Shown here: one piece after another, positions 34,330 to 44,893 of the stretch
Layout of the letters: every line of letters starts with the position of its first letter
Numbering within the stretch: the stretch's first letter is position 1
NCBI GenBank assembly: GCA_030704615.1
Contig: CM060732.1
Location: forward strand, 13,082,001 to 13,146,000
DNA length: 64,000 bases
Origin: Takakia lepidozioides
Lineage: Eukaryota; Streptophyta; Takakiopsida; Takakiales; Takakiaceae
Reading direction: 5' to 3'
The notes under the pieces: generated by a model
What the model was told of the DNA's origin: nothing
The model's input: the letters and a program-made list of their open reading frames with translations, nothing else
Databases searched by the model: none
Made by a program: the position numbers and the translations under genes

Positions 34330-36720
34330 GGAATTTTAAGCGCAAGAGTCGGCGTCGTTCCAAGTAATGGGCGTCACGACGGGACAAACCATCAATGCTA
34401 TAGCTTTGAAGCTATGGAGGAATTAACAGACTATACGCTCGCGATACTACTTACGTAGTGGCACGGGGATAGAAGAACAGAGAGTTTTCTCTTAATCGAT
34501 GCTTGCAAGCCCCGCAGGCTTACAAGAAATTACCCATAGCATTTTGTGGCAACCATACGTTTATGCTTTGTGCCCTGCAGGCATTTCTTCAATTGTTACA
34601 GCCAAAACCTTTCTGTGGGTCTAGAATGAAGAGTGAGAGGAATGGAAAAAATCAGGGTGAAGAGCACCACAATCCTGCAGAAACAAACGATTGCTACTCC
34701 ACAGGCGGTACAGTTACTGAAGGAGCTGCGATTAGAAGGATTGCAAAGCAAAGATTGGACATTGCACCATAGGTAGTACATGTTACAATTCTTGCAGAAC
34801 TTTGAGCCTAGGACAGGAGCAACAACGGTGAAGGGATTGAATTAGAAATTACTCCCCTATACCTACAGCAATTGTTTGAATTGCCATCAGGTCAGGTGCA
34901 TGTGGAGGAGCACATGGCAAGACTGCAAATAGGGGACTTATTCCAAGAAGGGAGTTTATTTAAAACTCAGGGTTATGCTTGTACCAAGGCCGTGTACCCA
35001 GGGCTAAGGGAGGTAGGCCAGTATTGAACGTTCTGTTTGCCATGAAACAGAACCAACAGTATTTGAGCAGATCCTTCACAGAGGAAATACTCAAAGCCCT
35101 GAGAGGAGAAGAGGTAGCATGGGCGGACATAATGTACAACGCACAGGTAGAGGAGATGAAAAGATTACAGGGCATTGCCGCAAAGTCTCCTATCATAGTG
35201 TCTGGCCCAATCATTGCTCAAATAATTCTTGATTCTTGCATACTTGATGCTCGGGAAAGAAAGGAGATGGGAGTGTTTGAGGCCGAAACCACTGCAATGG
35301 AAGAACAAGGCTCTTCACACAGTGAGGGTGGACTGGCAGGGCAACCCGAGTCTAAGAGATAGAGGCGGGGAAAGACTGTATGGCGGATCCACTGGCTTCA
35401 CGGAAACCGCATAATAATGTTTCCCAAGCTCTTGTGCAGGAAAGGGCACAGCAGCACAGAGAGCTGCTATTATTGGAAGCAGGGCCTTCAGAGAGGGAAG
35501 AGGAAGTTACTTCAGTATCACAGCCATTACAACCACATGATCGGCTTGTCACAGAGTTACCACAAGTTGTCCATGCAGTTCCACCACAAATAATTGATTT
35601 GGAGAAAGAAGGGTTAGATATCCCCACTACAGAACAGGTGGTGGCAGAAATTGAGAAGGGGGACCTTCTCTATGAAAATTCTGGTTTGGTCAGGGAAACA
35701 ATGATTGCAGAGGTGCAGCGGTTGTCCAGGGGAAACCCTGCTGTGCATATAATACACACACCTGTGACGGAGGTACCACAGGTAGAATGTCAAGACACTG
35801 CAGCACCTGTGACGGATGAAGTGGTTCAGGAAGAAAATCTGGTGGGGCAATGGCCTGAATGGTTCGTGAGGCATCACACTGTTGAGGATCAGGGAGAACA
35901 GCAGCAAGCTCACCATGATGACCCTCAACAGGCCATGCTTATGAGTTCCATAAGCATGACACTTAATTTGTTGGGCACTTATGTCAAATCCCATGTTCCA
36001 ACTACCCAATTGGCAGCTTTGAGGGAGGAACTCAGGAAGGAGTTTGAGGCTTGACTTGCCACTGAGTGTGGAGGTCACTCTCAAGATACAGCAAGACTTA
36101 GAGAGTACAAAAGCTGCTTTGCAATTGGCCAAGGAACAATTGATTGAGGCAGGCCTCGCGCAAGACCAGTTGCACGAAGCACATAAGCAACAGCTATACC
36201 AAATGCAGGTGAAGCATGAAAGCAAGAAGTGAATGCACTACATACTGAGTTGCAGACAGTGCATGACAGGATGGCCATACAATGTGCTACACTCACAACT
36301 ACGCTTGAGCACACTACATTAGAAGTTAACAGTCAAGCGGAAAGATGTACGAAGGCAGAGGCAGAGAATGTCGAGCAAGCGAAACTCATTGTCGATATGA
36401 AGAATACAATCTGTCGCAATGAGAATACCTTCAAGCAATACATGCAGGTTGAAGCTGACCAAGAGAGGTACATCCTGGAATTGCAACAAACGCTCATGTC
36501 CAATAGAAATGAACTCTCTGTGGCTAACAAGGCTTGGAAGGAAGCCAATAATCTGGCTGCTGCATATGCGAATTTGGTTGAACCTCATGCAAAGCACATG
36601 GAGGCTTTACAACAGTAGATAGATGTGTACAGGCTCACAGAGGAGTAGACTCTCAAGGGTGCCACAAGCAACTTGGTGGATAACCACCTTATGCAGGTCT
36701 GGTTAGCACAAGGGTGACAA
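34330..36720 (+). pseudogene. Long coiled-coil ORF of family 2 retrotransposon, copy 2
   Basis: It follows pol at a distance of about 0.7 kb. LQAPQAYKKLPIAFCGNHTF (34505), LSRSFTEEILKALRGEEVAW (35060) and HVPTTQLAALREELRKEFEA (35995) parallel copy 1. So do QDLESTKAALQLAKEQLIEA (36090) and NRNELSVANKAWKEANNL (36505). Open stretches of 224 and 129 codons remain, with stops at 36051, 36230, 36616 and 36646. It lacks the C-terminal third of copy 1 because the family sequence ends near 36720. Alpha-helical heptads over 36.0-36.6 kb suggest oligomerisation; the function is unknown. Confidence 0.65.
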
Positions 36721-37100
36721 AAATTCATGACAAGAAGATGAATGACCAAAACTTTTGACGAATGCACAACGTATATGAAATGAGTGTGGAAGGTTTGTGG
36801 GGTGGATTAAAGAGTACAGAGGATGAATGTACAATGGATGTTGAACAAAGGAAAAAATTCATGAATGGAGCACGCATGAATACACTCTAGATGAATGCAC
36901 AATGGATATGAGAAGAGTCAGGGAGGTTTGTGAGATGGATTCATACATATTGCAATTTAAATGAAAGTTGATTTTGTGACTATTATTTGTTCTAAAGGAA
37001 CAACTACGGTGGAGGAAGGGGATTCAACGTTTTCCATATAGTATGAAAATGAATATTAAAAGAATATAGTTCAGTCTGACTCAGAGTCAGTACAATGTAT
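36721..37100. repeat. Short degenerate repeats after copy 2
   Basis: gatgaatg.acaatggat and gtggaaggtttgtg-type blocks recur two or three times (36780-36950). No gene. The family 2 sequence stops here, so this is also a junction. Confidence 0.4.
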
Positions 37101-37399
37101 CCCCGCTTCCTCTGCATCTAAGTCTAAGTATTTTAGAACACCGGATCCACGCTAGATACACCTACGGCTGGGCAGTAAAAAGTCAAGGGATAGGGACTCG
37201 GCCGCGTGAAGTGCCATTGCTTCGGCATAAACAGGAAGCAGAAAATTGGAAAGGGGGCTGTCAAAAAGAGACTTGCCAGAAATGACTGTATCTCCTGAAG
37301 ATCCACCGCTGCCTTTCCTGAAAGACAACCTGAAAAAGTTATTACTGTAACTTTGATGTTATTGAGAAATTGAGTATGGCTCCCAAAGAGGGTTTAGCA

Positions 37400-38500
37400 C
37401 TTACTCACGTCGTTGTCGACCTGCTTATCTTCGAGATTGTCATCATTTCGAATTTGAATCCGATCAGTCTGTGTGCCTGAAGTGGAGCCAGACAAAGGGG
37501 GAGGAGCACTGTGTTGTAGAGGTCAGAATCACCCTCCATGCCAAAAAGGCTTCTTCCGCCTGCCTTGCATGCATGGTAAGTTGCTCCTGCACCAGACAGG
37601 AGGACATGAACAGTTTGGTTGGGGGGATTTAAGCAGATGAAACTGTTGAAAGAAAACCAATTCGGAAGGGAAAGAACGAACTTGTGGACACAGAAAGATC
37701 GACCACCCGTGCAGAGTGGTGGCTGCATGACTCCAGCAATATTTGCATGAACGCTGGGGACTTTTCCTTTGCACCTCTCCAGGGAGTGCCATCTGGTCTC
37801 TTCAGAGTCTGACTGGACTGCATGAAGTTTGTACAAATGTCATCGACATGGAGGCTCATAGGGGGGTTGACGAAACAACCCTGGTCAGAAATCTCAAAGC
37901 TGCAGATGGAGGATGGTGTCTTGGAGGTGCGAATCCTGCGCAGGCAGATCGCCTCGAACATCCTCGTCTGCCAAAGATAGCAGGTTAGTGTGGTAAACAC
38001 AATCTATAGTGGAAGTGTGTACATCGGCTATTTAAACTCAGACACAAAAAAATCATTTTTATCACGAATCGGTGATGATCGGTGTCGATCATAACAGATT
38101 CTACTAGAGTGGAGCTGCAGAGAACATTGAAACTCATCATGAAAGCACAAGCAGAAGGGAGACGACATACCAGCTGACCAGGGAAACCCCCTTTCACAAG
38201 GTAGAGGCTGTTCACACACATTCCATGTGCGCAAAACTTCAAACCCTGAAGACTTGAGGTATGATGCCAATGCCCGGACTATCATTGTCACATGACTGAA
38301 AAAGCAGAAGTGTCCCTCCATCAGAGAGTTATTACAGAACCCGAACCCCAACTCCAGTAATTGTCCTCGAATTTTTCCAGCCTGGCGTCTTGCCTTTGGA
38401 AGAACTTATGGCACAGCCTGGCCATCTGGGATGTCGAGAATGACAATGTCGGCCGCATAAGTTTTCTGCACACCGCACACGAAGGTGGGACCTGTGCACC
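37400..38500 (-). other. Possible further exons of the 38.6 kb unit, frame undecided
   Basis: Splice-like borders (ttgcag at 38500; ctttggcag near 37972) and long open frames occur on the minus strand, for example a 123-codon frame at 37629-38000 with MFEAICLRRIRTSKTPSSI. More than one frame is open in each, so no product is proposed. Confidence 0.25.
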
Positions 38501-38606
38501 TGCAACAGACATGTTATAAGAACGATGGCAAGAATTTTTAAAGAACGAGACTGAAATACTGCCAACGAAACTTTCAGAGAAAAAAGAAAGAAACTGGAAT
38601 TCTCAC

Positions 38607-39050
38607 CAGATTGAGGAATGAGATTATATTGTCCCAGGTAGGCGAAGGCACCCCAGTGTATCCTCTCTTTCGACTCTGCATCATCGACAGCCAACCCTCA
38701 TTAACAATTTTCATCTCTCCTGCCGAATCAGAACGGGAAGGGTGTGGCTTGGCATCGAACACGCACTGAACAGTGCGGGTATATCTTCCAGCAGTAAAGT
38801 CCTGCCCACTCTCCATCTCCTTTTCTTTCTCCTTCCCCTTGTCCTTTTCTTTCTCTTTGGACTTGTCTTTGTCCTTTGGCTTTGCTGGTGAGATGACTAT
38901 GACATCAACAGCCTTGTCTTTCTGTTTGCGGCCCGCCTTCTTTCCCTTCTGCGGCATTCCCTGAGCATCAGGCTCCTTGGCAGCCAATGTTGCTATGTTT
39001 CGTTGGTTCTGCTCATGAAAACCGATTGTCTTACTACTCCGTTCATGCCG
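38607..39050 (-). CDS. Unidentified K/E-rich exon
   Basis: Minus-strand open frame with a lysine/glutamate repeat (KPKDKDKSKEKEKDKGKEKE) followed by a compact sequence: MESGQDFTAGRYTRTVQCVF, then GYTGVPSPTWDNIISFLNL. It ends at a good splice donor (ctg|gtgaga, 38606). The charged run is probably a disordered nuclear-type linker. The start is unknown because family 2 pol sequence begins at about 39079. Not recognised as a known family. The segment lies between two retrotransposon pieces, so it is either host DNA left between insertions or a captured fragment. Confidence 0.4.
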
Positions 39051-39078
39051 CTCATGCTCATGAAATAACAAACCTCCC

Positions 39079-40490
39079 ATTGAGCAAGCTTCTGAAGAAA
39101 GATGTAGTGTTTGCATAGACAGCTGAATGTCAGCAGGCCTTTGAGGAACTTACATTGTCAGTAACAACTACACCTGTGCTGATTAACCCTCACTGGCATG
39201 TAGTATTTCATGTTCATTGTGATGCCTCAGGAGAAGCATTGGGAGCAGTGTTAGCCCAAAATGTTACAGGAAACATAGATTCACCTATGTACTATGCTAG
39301 CAGGTTGATGAACAGTGCTGAAAGGAATTATAGCACAACTAAAAGAGAAGCATTGGCAATGATTTATGCAGTCAAGAAATTCAGGCATTACTTATTGGGA
39401 AGGAAGTTCATGTTTTATGTGGATCATCAGGCTTTGATTTATCTGGTGAACAAGCCTTTGATAAGTGGCAGGATAGCAAGATGGTTAATAATCTTGCACG
39501 AGTTTGAGTTCGAAGTTGTTTACAAGCCTGGCCGTTTGCATCTTGTGGCAGATCACTTGTCACGCCTATCAACAGGAGAGCCCGCCACGGGAGTAGATGA
39601 CCAACTACCTGATGCGAGTTTATTTGCAGTAGAGGTGCAGGGAAGTGCAGATGATTGGTTAGATTGGCAGTGGCCAATCAGATATTACCTTACTCATGGT
39701 CAGTGCCCACCTAGTTATGGGAAGGAGCAGAGGAAGAGAATAGCTATCAAGGCTTTACCCTACACTATGATAGGTAGCAGATTGTATAAGCTAGGACCTG
39801 ATGGAGTTCTTAAACGATGCTTGTACCATCATGAAGTAAATAAAGTCTTGGAAGAAATTCATAAATGAGTGGCTGGAGGTCATTTTGGAGAGGAGACTAC
39901 CAGCAGAAAAATATTACTTGCAGGTTACTGGTGGCCTACTATGTTCAAAGATGTGCATAAGTATTGCAAGAGTTGTGATGAGTGTCAGAGGCTAGGACCT
40001 TTGCAAAGATCTGGGAAGATGGCTTTGCATCCTATGATGCCTACTGAACCATTCCAGAAATGGGGACTAGACTTTGTTGGACCAATAAACCCACCAGCCA
40101 GAAATACACAGAACAAGTATATAATCACAGCCACTGATTATACTACAAAGTGGGTGGAAGCTAAAGCTCTGAGGGACAACACAGCTAAGTCTACAGCAAG
40201 GTTTCTGTATGAGAACATACTTACAAGATTTGGCTGTCCCCTGGAATTTATTAGTGACCAGGGAAGTCACTTCATTAGCGAGACTATAGAACTACTGACT
40301 AAAGAGTTCATGATTGTGCACAGGAAAAGTACAACCTATTACCCACAGGGTAATGGGCAGGCAGAGGCCACAAACAAAATATTATGCACTATCTTAGCTA
40401 AGATAGTCAATGCAAACAAAACAGATTGGGATACAAAGCTTCTGACAACTTTGTGGTCATACAGAACTTCATATTGTCGTGCACATACAT
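39079..40490 (+). pseudogene. Family 2 pol fragment (end of RT, RNase H, integrase), better preserved
   Basis: Begins abruptly inside the RT connection (LSKLLKKD equivalent), then RNase H (VHCDASGEALGAVLAQN; TTKREALAMIYAVKKF; YVDHQALIYLVNKPL). The integrase zinc finger is HHEVNKVLEEIHK, one TGA at 39866-39868, then CKSCDECQRLG. The core has ITATDYTTKWVEAKAL and FISDQGSHFISETIELL, and then TYYPQGNGQAEATNK. Coding similarity ends at about 40475 at SYRTSY, where an unrelated direct repeat starts. Only one stop in 1.35 kb, so it is much younger than the copy at 31-33 kb, to which it is clearly related along its length. Confidence 0.82.
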
Positions 40491-41150
40491 ATCGCTACAC
40501 AACTACATTGTTGTCCAAAACCACACAACACATGTGCACACCACACACTAGTATACCACTAGTCCAACCACTAGGCTACAACTAGTCAGTCACTAGGCTG
40601 CCACTATGCTGCCCACTATGGCAGTCACTAGTCCACACAATGATAAAGAAGAAGAATACAAGCACGAGCTCACAAATCTGAAGCATAAACTCATGCATAT
40701 ATAACATCATCACTCAAATACAAGTCAAGCCAAGTGCACCCCACGCCATGGGGAATCCACACTACGGCGCCATAGCTAGGCGCGGTGAGGCTCAACTCGA
40801 GAAAGATGAGCCTCCCGCGCTTGCCGTGAAGATAACCACTCCAGGGCCTAAATCTGCCTTGACCCCTGGATTGACACTTGGGCCAATCCCAAATGTCAAT
40901 ATGTAAAAGCTAGCTATTTCCTAGCTAGTTTCACAATAGTGGTAAAATAACTTGACAGCTGTCGTGCGCATACATATCGCTACACAACTACATCGTTGTC
41001 CAAAACCACACAACACATGTGCACACCACACACTAGTATACCACTAGTCCACCACTAGTCCAGCCACTAGTCCAACCACTAGGCTACAACTAGTCAGTCA
41101 TTAGGCTACCACTATGCTGCCCACTATGGCAGTCACTAGTCCACACAATC
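40478..41150. repeat. Direct repeats (about 165 and 190 bp) around a 0.32 kb spacer
   Basis: Both copies (40478-40641 and 40962-41150) start gtcgtgc.catacatatcgc and end ggcagtcactagtccacacaat. Inside each are tandem ctagtcc/cactagg units, expanded by one or two in the second copy. The spacer has no gene. They could be LTR-internal duplications of the PHD-type Ty3 element that follows, or LTRs of a very short non-autonomous element (TRIM-like). Confidence 0.7.
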
Positions 41151-41406
41151 GCCCCCCTAGCTGGTGCTTAGGTCCCTCTAAGTCCAGGTAGCCACAAGAT
41201 GTGATAGTGACCATAGCCTCACTAAGTCCTCCACCACTATCCCTACTACACTCAAACTCGATAGATCAAGAGGCCGGTGCAAGAGTTGCCCCATCGTTAG
41301 TCACCGTCTTGCAACCTGTGAACTTGAGCTTGGGATCTCATGTATTGACTCCTATGAGCTTGGCCTCCCATGTCTTGTTAGCTGCCTCCAGTCATGTCCA
41401 CTGCCA

Positions 41407-43878
41407 CTATCCCAAGCAGTGTGGACACAACCTATCTCCGTCAGGAACCGTCTCAAGAGGTGGTGTCAAGCATCCCATATGCCAACCCCTTGAGCATCGA
41501 TCACACACCAACATGGTGGCTGCCCCTTTGGCAGACCCACAGAGCATGCACCTCAAACCTGTAGGTACCACTGCCAAGTTTGGGTCAATTCTGCCATTGA
41601 CATTGGGAAGGTGACATGGCGCACAATTACGCACATGGTCCTTCCAAGTCATGCCATCCGACCCTCCAAGATCAGGACCCCTGAGGGCAACACCTCTCGA
41701 ACCCTCAGAATAACACGCCATGCAGTAACATCCAGAGTCGTAGGAGTAGTCTGCTGCAAATAAACATAGTCACCAGGGCTAAACCTCCGAACCCCAGGAC
41801 GATATCCTCCACCACGTATAGTGGCATACTCAACGTATCACGGTGTTGTGCAATGGCAAGGTTCTCAAAAGCCATGGGCATGACTTTCTTGAACAACTCT
41901 GCACGCTGATCACATGCACGTACCCACACGTCCGGATCGTCAAGGTAAGGACTTGAGCAGTGTCCCTACGAATGGCTGCAGGCAAATCCGGCTCTCAGCC
42001 AAAGAGAAAGAAATATGGTGAGAAGGAGGCAAGTGATGCTTGTTTGCTGAACCTGTAGCCCATGGCTAACCAAGGAACCTGAAGATCCCAATCTCCTAGG
42101 TGTCCCTTCTGCAAGCCATACTTGCGCAAACCCCTCTTTACCGTCTGAACAACTCTCTCTGCTAAGCCATCGGCCTCAGGATGATCCCGAGAAGTGGTGC
42201 GGTGGTCTATCAAGGCTTTATCACACAAAGCCTGAAACTCCCCAAGAACTCTCTCCCTTGGTCCGTGAGTACCTCAGCTGGAGCACCAAATCGGCTAAGC
42301 ACACGATCCAAGAATGCATACGCAGCCCCCTCACTAGCCTTGTCAGGCAATGGAACCAACTCAATCCACTTGGAGAAGTGCTCCACCATCACCAACATAT
42401 TTGTGGTGGCGCATAGTCAGTGGCAACAGTCTTGCGAAGTCAAGACTCCACCTGTAGCCCAATCCCATGATTGGTAAAAGATGCAACTATGGTGTAGGGA
42501 TGTTGAATGAAGCACGCACCCTGTCACACACCATGCACCTAGCCACGAACTGTTGCACCTCTGTATGCATACCACGCCACCAATACTGCCCTTGCAGTAA
42601 ACTGTGAGTGCGTCGCACTCCAAAATGCCCCAACTCCTCATGGGCATGCCGCACTAACCGTGCACGCTGTGTGGGGTGAGGCACAATCCTCACCCGACCA
42701 TCCTCCCACACTCAAAGTAGGTGTATCCCCTCCCACTTGAACCTCTTGGCTCGTTGCAGGATCCGATCCCTCTCCCTGGCAGTCACAGTGGCTGTCGTGT
42801 CTCCCGTGCGGAGGTAGTCCAACACAGCCGAATCCTCATGTATATCTCTGGCACCACCTGGCTCATCACTAGCCTCAGGGTCCTCAGACACTTTGTCTAC
42901 AGTCATCCCTGTTGTAGGTCCAACCTGACCTCTCGATGCCAAGATACACAAAAATGCAGATGCGTGCCATCCCGACACCATCTCCTCGTCCATCTTACCA
43001 TGCCACCAAGCTCCAATGTCATCCTGCTGGCTCATGCATGGATTGCAACTCAATCCATCCGCATCCCGATTGACCAAACCCGGTCGATGCACAACCTGAA
43101 AGTCATACTCTTGGAGTATGAGTGCCCACCATGCAAGCTTCCCCGTAAGCTTGTCTGACTCCATCAACCACTTGAGTGGCTGGTGATCCGTGACAAGGGT
43201 GAAAAGATTGCCGTATAGATAGCACCTGAAGTGTGCCACGGCCCACACTGCAGCTAAGCACTCTCCCTCATATGAGCTGTACTTAGCCTCTGCAGTGTTG
43301 TTCGAGCGGCTAGCATAAGCCACTACAAACTCTCTTCCCTCATCATCCACCTGTGTGAGCACCGCTCCAAGCCCCAGCATGCTCCAATCCGTATGCAGCT
43401 AAAAGGGACGCCCCCTGATAGGTCGTCTCAGGATAGGCGCCGAAGTCAACCTCGCCTTGAGCTCTTGAAAAGCTCGTTCCTGCTCATCTTCCCACTTCCA
43501 CTCCTGGTCCACCTTGGTCAGCTTGGTTAGAGCCTTTGCAATGGTACTAAATCCCTTGACAAACCGTCTATAATAGTTTGCCAACCCCATGAAAGCTCGA
43601 ACTCAGCTCACATCCGTGGGCCGTGGAATTTGTGCAATGGCCTCTACCTTAGTCTACTGTACTCCCAATCCTCCAGGATATATCATGTGACCCAGATACT
43701 CAATCTGGTTGTGGAAAAACTTGCACTTCCCCGGATGCAACTTCAATCCGTGCGCTCTCAAGCGCTCCAATACCACCTGAAGGTATCTCTCATGCTCCTC
43801 CATCGTAACACTAAAGATGATGATGTCATCTATGTAGCACTAAGCAAAGTCCACCCCTGCTAGAATCCTATCCATAAC
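41407..43878 (-). pseudogene. Ty3 lineage 3 pol with C-terminal PHD finger
   Basis: Minus-strand order is as follows. RT palm end with YIDDIIIFSVTMEEHERYL (about 43835-43780). FMGLANYYRRFVKGFSTIAK (43590). RNase H with VAYASRSNNTAEAKYSSYE and VTDHQPLKWLMESD (43320-43150). Integrase zinc finger HAHEELGHFGVRRTHSLL...CMVCDRV (42640-42520). Core EHFSKWIELVPL and VLTDQGREFLGSF (42390-42240), then HPEADGLAERVVQTVKRGL (42180). It ends with a PHD finger, spacing C4-H-C3: CMLCGSA...CDRCSRGWHMGC...CPHC (41560-41410). Frames change at least four times and stops are present (43600, 43672, 43842). The RT fingers are missing: similarity stops at 43878 where a duplicated exon begins. Confidence 0.8.
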
Positions 43879-44050
43879 TCTCTATAACTATGTCGAATAC
43901 ACCTCAGCAGAATCCGATGATGACGTCCATGGTTCGGATGAATGTAATACCGTGTGCTCCTCCGGATACACCCCGGACTCCCTTAGGTACACTTCGGATT
44001 CTCCCAGCCACACTCCGGACTTTCCCGATACGTCTCGGGCTCACCCGATT
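43879..44050 (+). repeat. Duplicate of the 44.66 kb exon, partial
   Basis: Starts actatgtcgaatacacctc and follows the exon at 44663 for about 165 bases with about 80 percent identity by eye, including GYTPDS-type repeats. It lacks the splice acceptor and runs into a (CT)n microsatellite, so it is a dead exon copy. Confidence 0.7.
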
Positions 44051-44064
44051 TTATTTTATTTTAT

Positions 44065-44069
<5 letters not shown>

Positions 44070-44101
<32 letters not shown>

Positions 44102-44260
44102 GAGCAGGAGCGCAACCGCTGCTCGGCTGTCAGCCGAGCAGCGAGGAGGGTTTTTCTTTAATTCTCTCTCTCCTTCCCTTGAGCAGCAGCGCGCGGTTGC
44201 GCGGCTCCCCACTGCTCGGTTGAATAGCAACTCTCCCTCTCCCCCCCCCCCCCCCCCCCT
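44070..44260. repeat. (CT)n microsatellite and C19 run
   Basis: ctctctct at about 44071-44098 and C19 at about 44241-44259, with two similar GAGCAG/GAGAAC-rich stretches (44100 and 44180) between them. Confidence 0.8.
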
Positions 44261-44422
44261 CCAAATCCTGAGGGGCAGATCTCCTCTAATCTTTGGAGGC
44301 CTACTTCAGAGGCCTAGTTTATTGTTATGAGTGTTTGGAATGTTTCAATACTAAGGCGGGGCTTGCATGATTATACAAATTGATTTGTTTAAGAAAAATT
44401 GATGATATTGTTGTTATTATAG

Positions 44423-44893
44423 GTGAGTGAGGTACTACCCATGAGCGTGAAAGAAAACGAAGAAGGGGACACATGGTCATCATCTCCTCATTCCCCACCT
44501 CTGCAGGTAAATTCACCAAGTTCCTTATCATTTTTGATGTAATCTACTTTAATTGTTTGTAAAAATGGCGAGTTATATATATAAATAATGAAATAGTATT
44601 AATGAAATGATTTAAAATTAAATAATATTCTCATTTATTTTGTTATTGTACTTCAAGCTTAGGTGGATGACTATGTCGAATACACCTCAGCAGAATCCGA
44701 GGATGACATCCATGATTCGGATGAATGTCATACTTTGTGCTTCCCCGGATATACCCTGGACTCCCATAAGTACATGTTGGACTCCCTCGGCCACTCTCCC
44801 GGGTACATCCCGGGCTCCCCGACCTACACCCTGAGCTCCCCTAGCTACATCCGGGGGCCGGGGCTAGTCTCAATTCTTAAGAAAATAAAATAA
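44423..44893 (+). CDS. Two-exon 3' end of an unidentified gene
   Basis: Exon at 44423-44506 (EVLPMSVKENEEGDTWSSS...PPLQ) is bounded by ttatag and a gtaaat donor. Exon at 44663-44893 (after caagcttag) starts VDDYVEYTSAESEDDIH and ends with TAA. Both joins are phase 0. The protein end is acidic, then a Tyr/Pro/Ser repeat: PGYTLDS, PGYIPGSPTYTLSSPSYI. The repeat recalls low-complexity activation or Pol II CTD-like tails but is too short to assign. No upstream exon was recognised, and the exon start ag|gtgagt could also be read as a donor, so the model is tentative. Confidence 0.4.

Noticed and set aside
38321-38512. Cys-rich minus-strand ORF as a zinc finger (CAVCRKLM...)
   Set aside because: Three overlapping frames are open here and only two Cys are well placed; the frame cannot be chosen.
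40478-41150. CRISPR-like array
   Set aside because: Only two long repeats with unequal internal units in a eukaryotic transposon context; no regular spacers.
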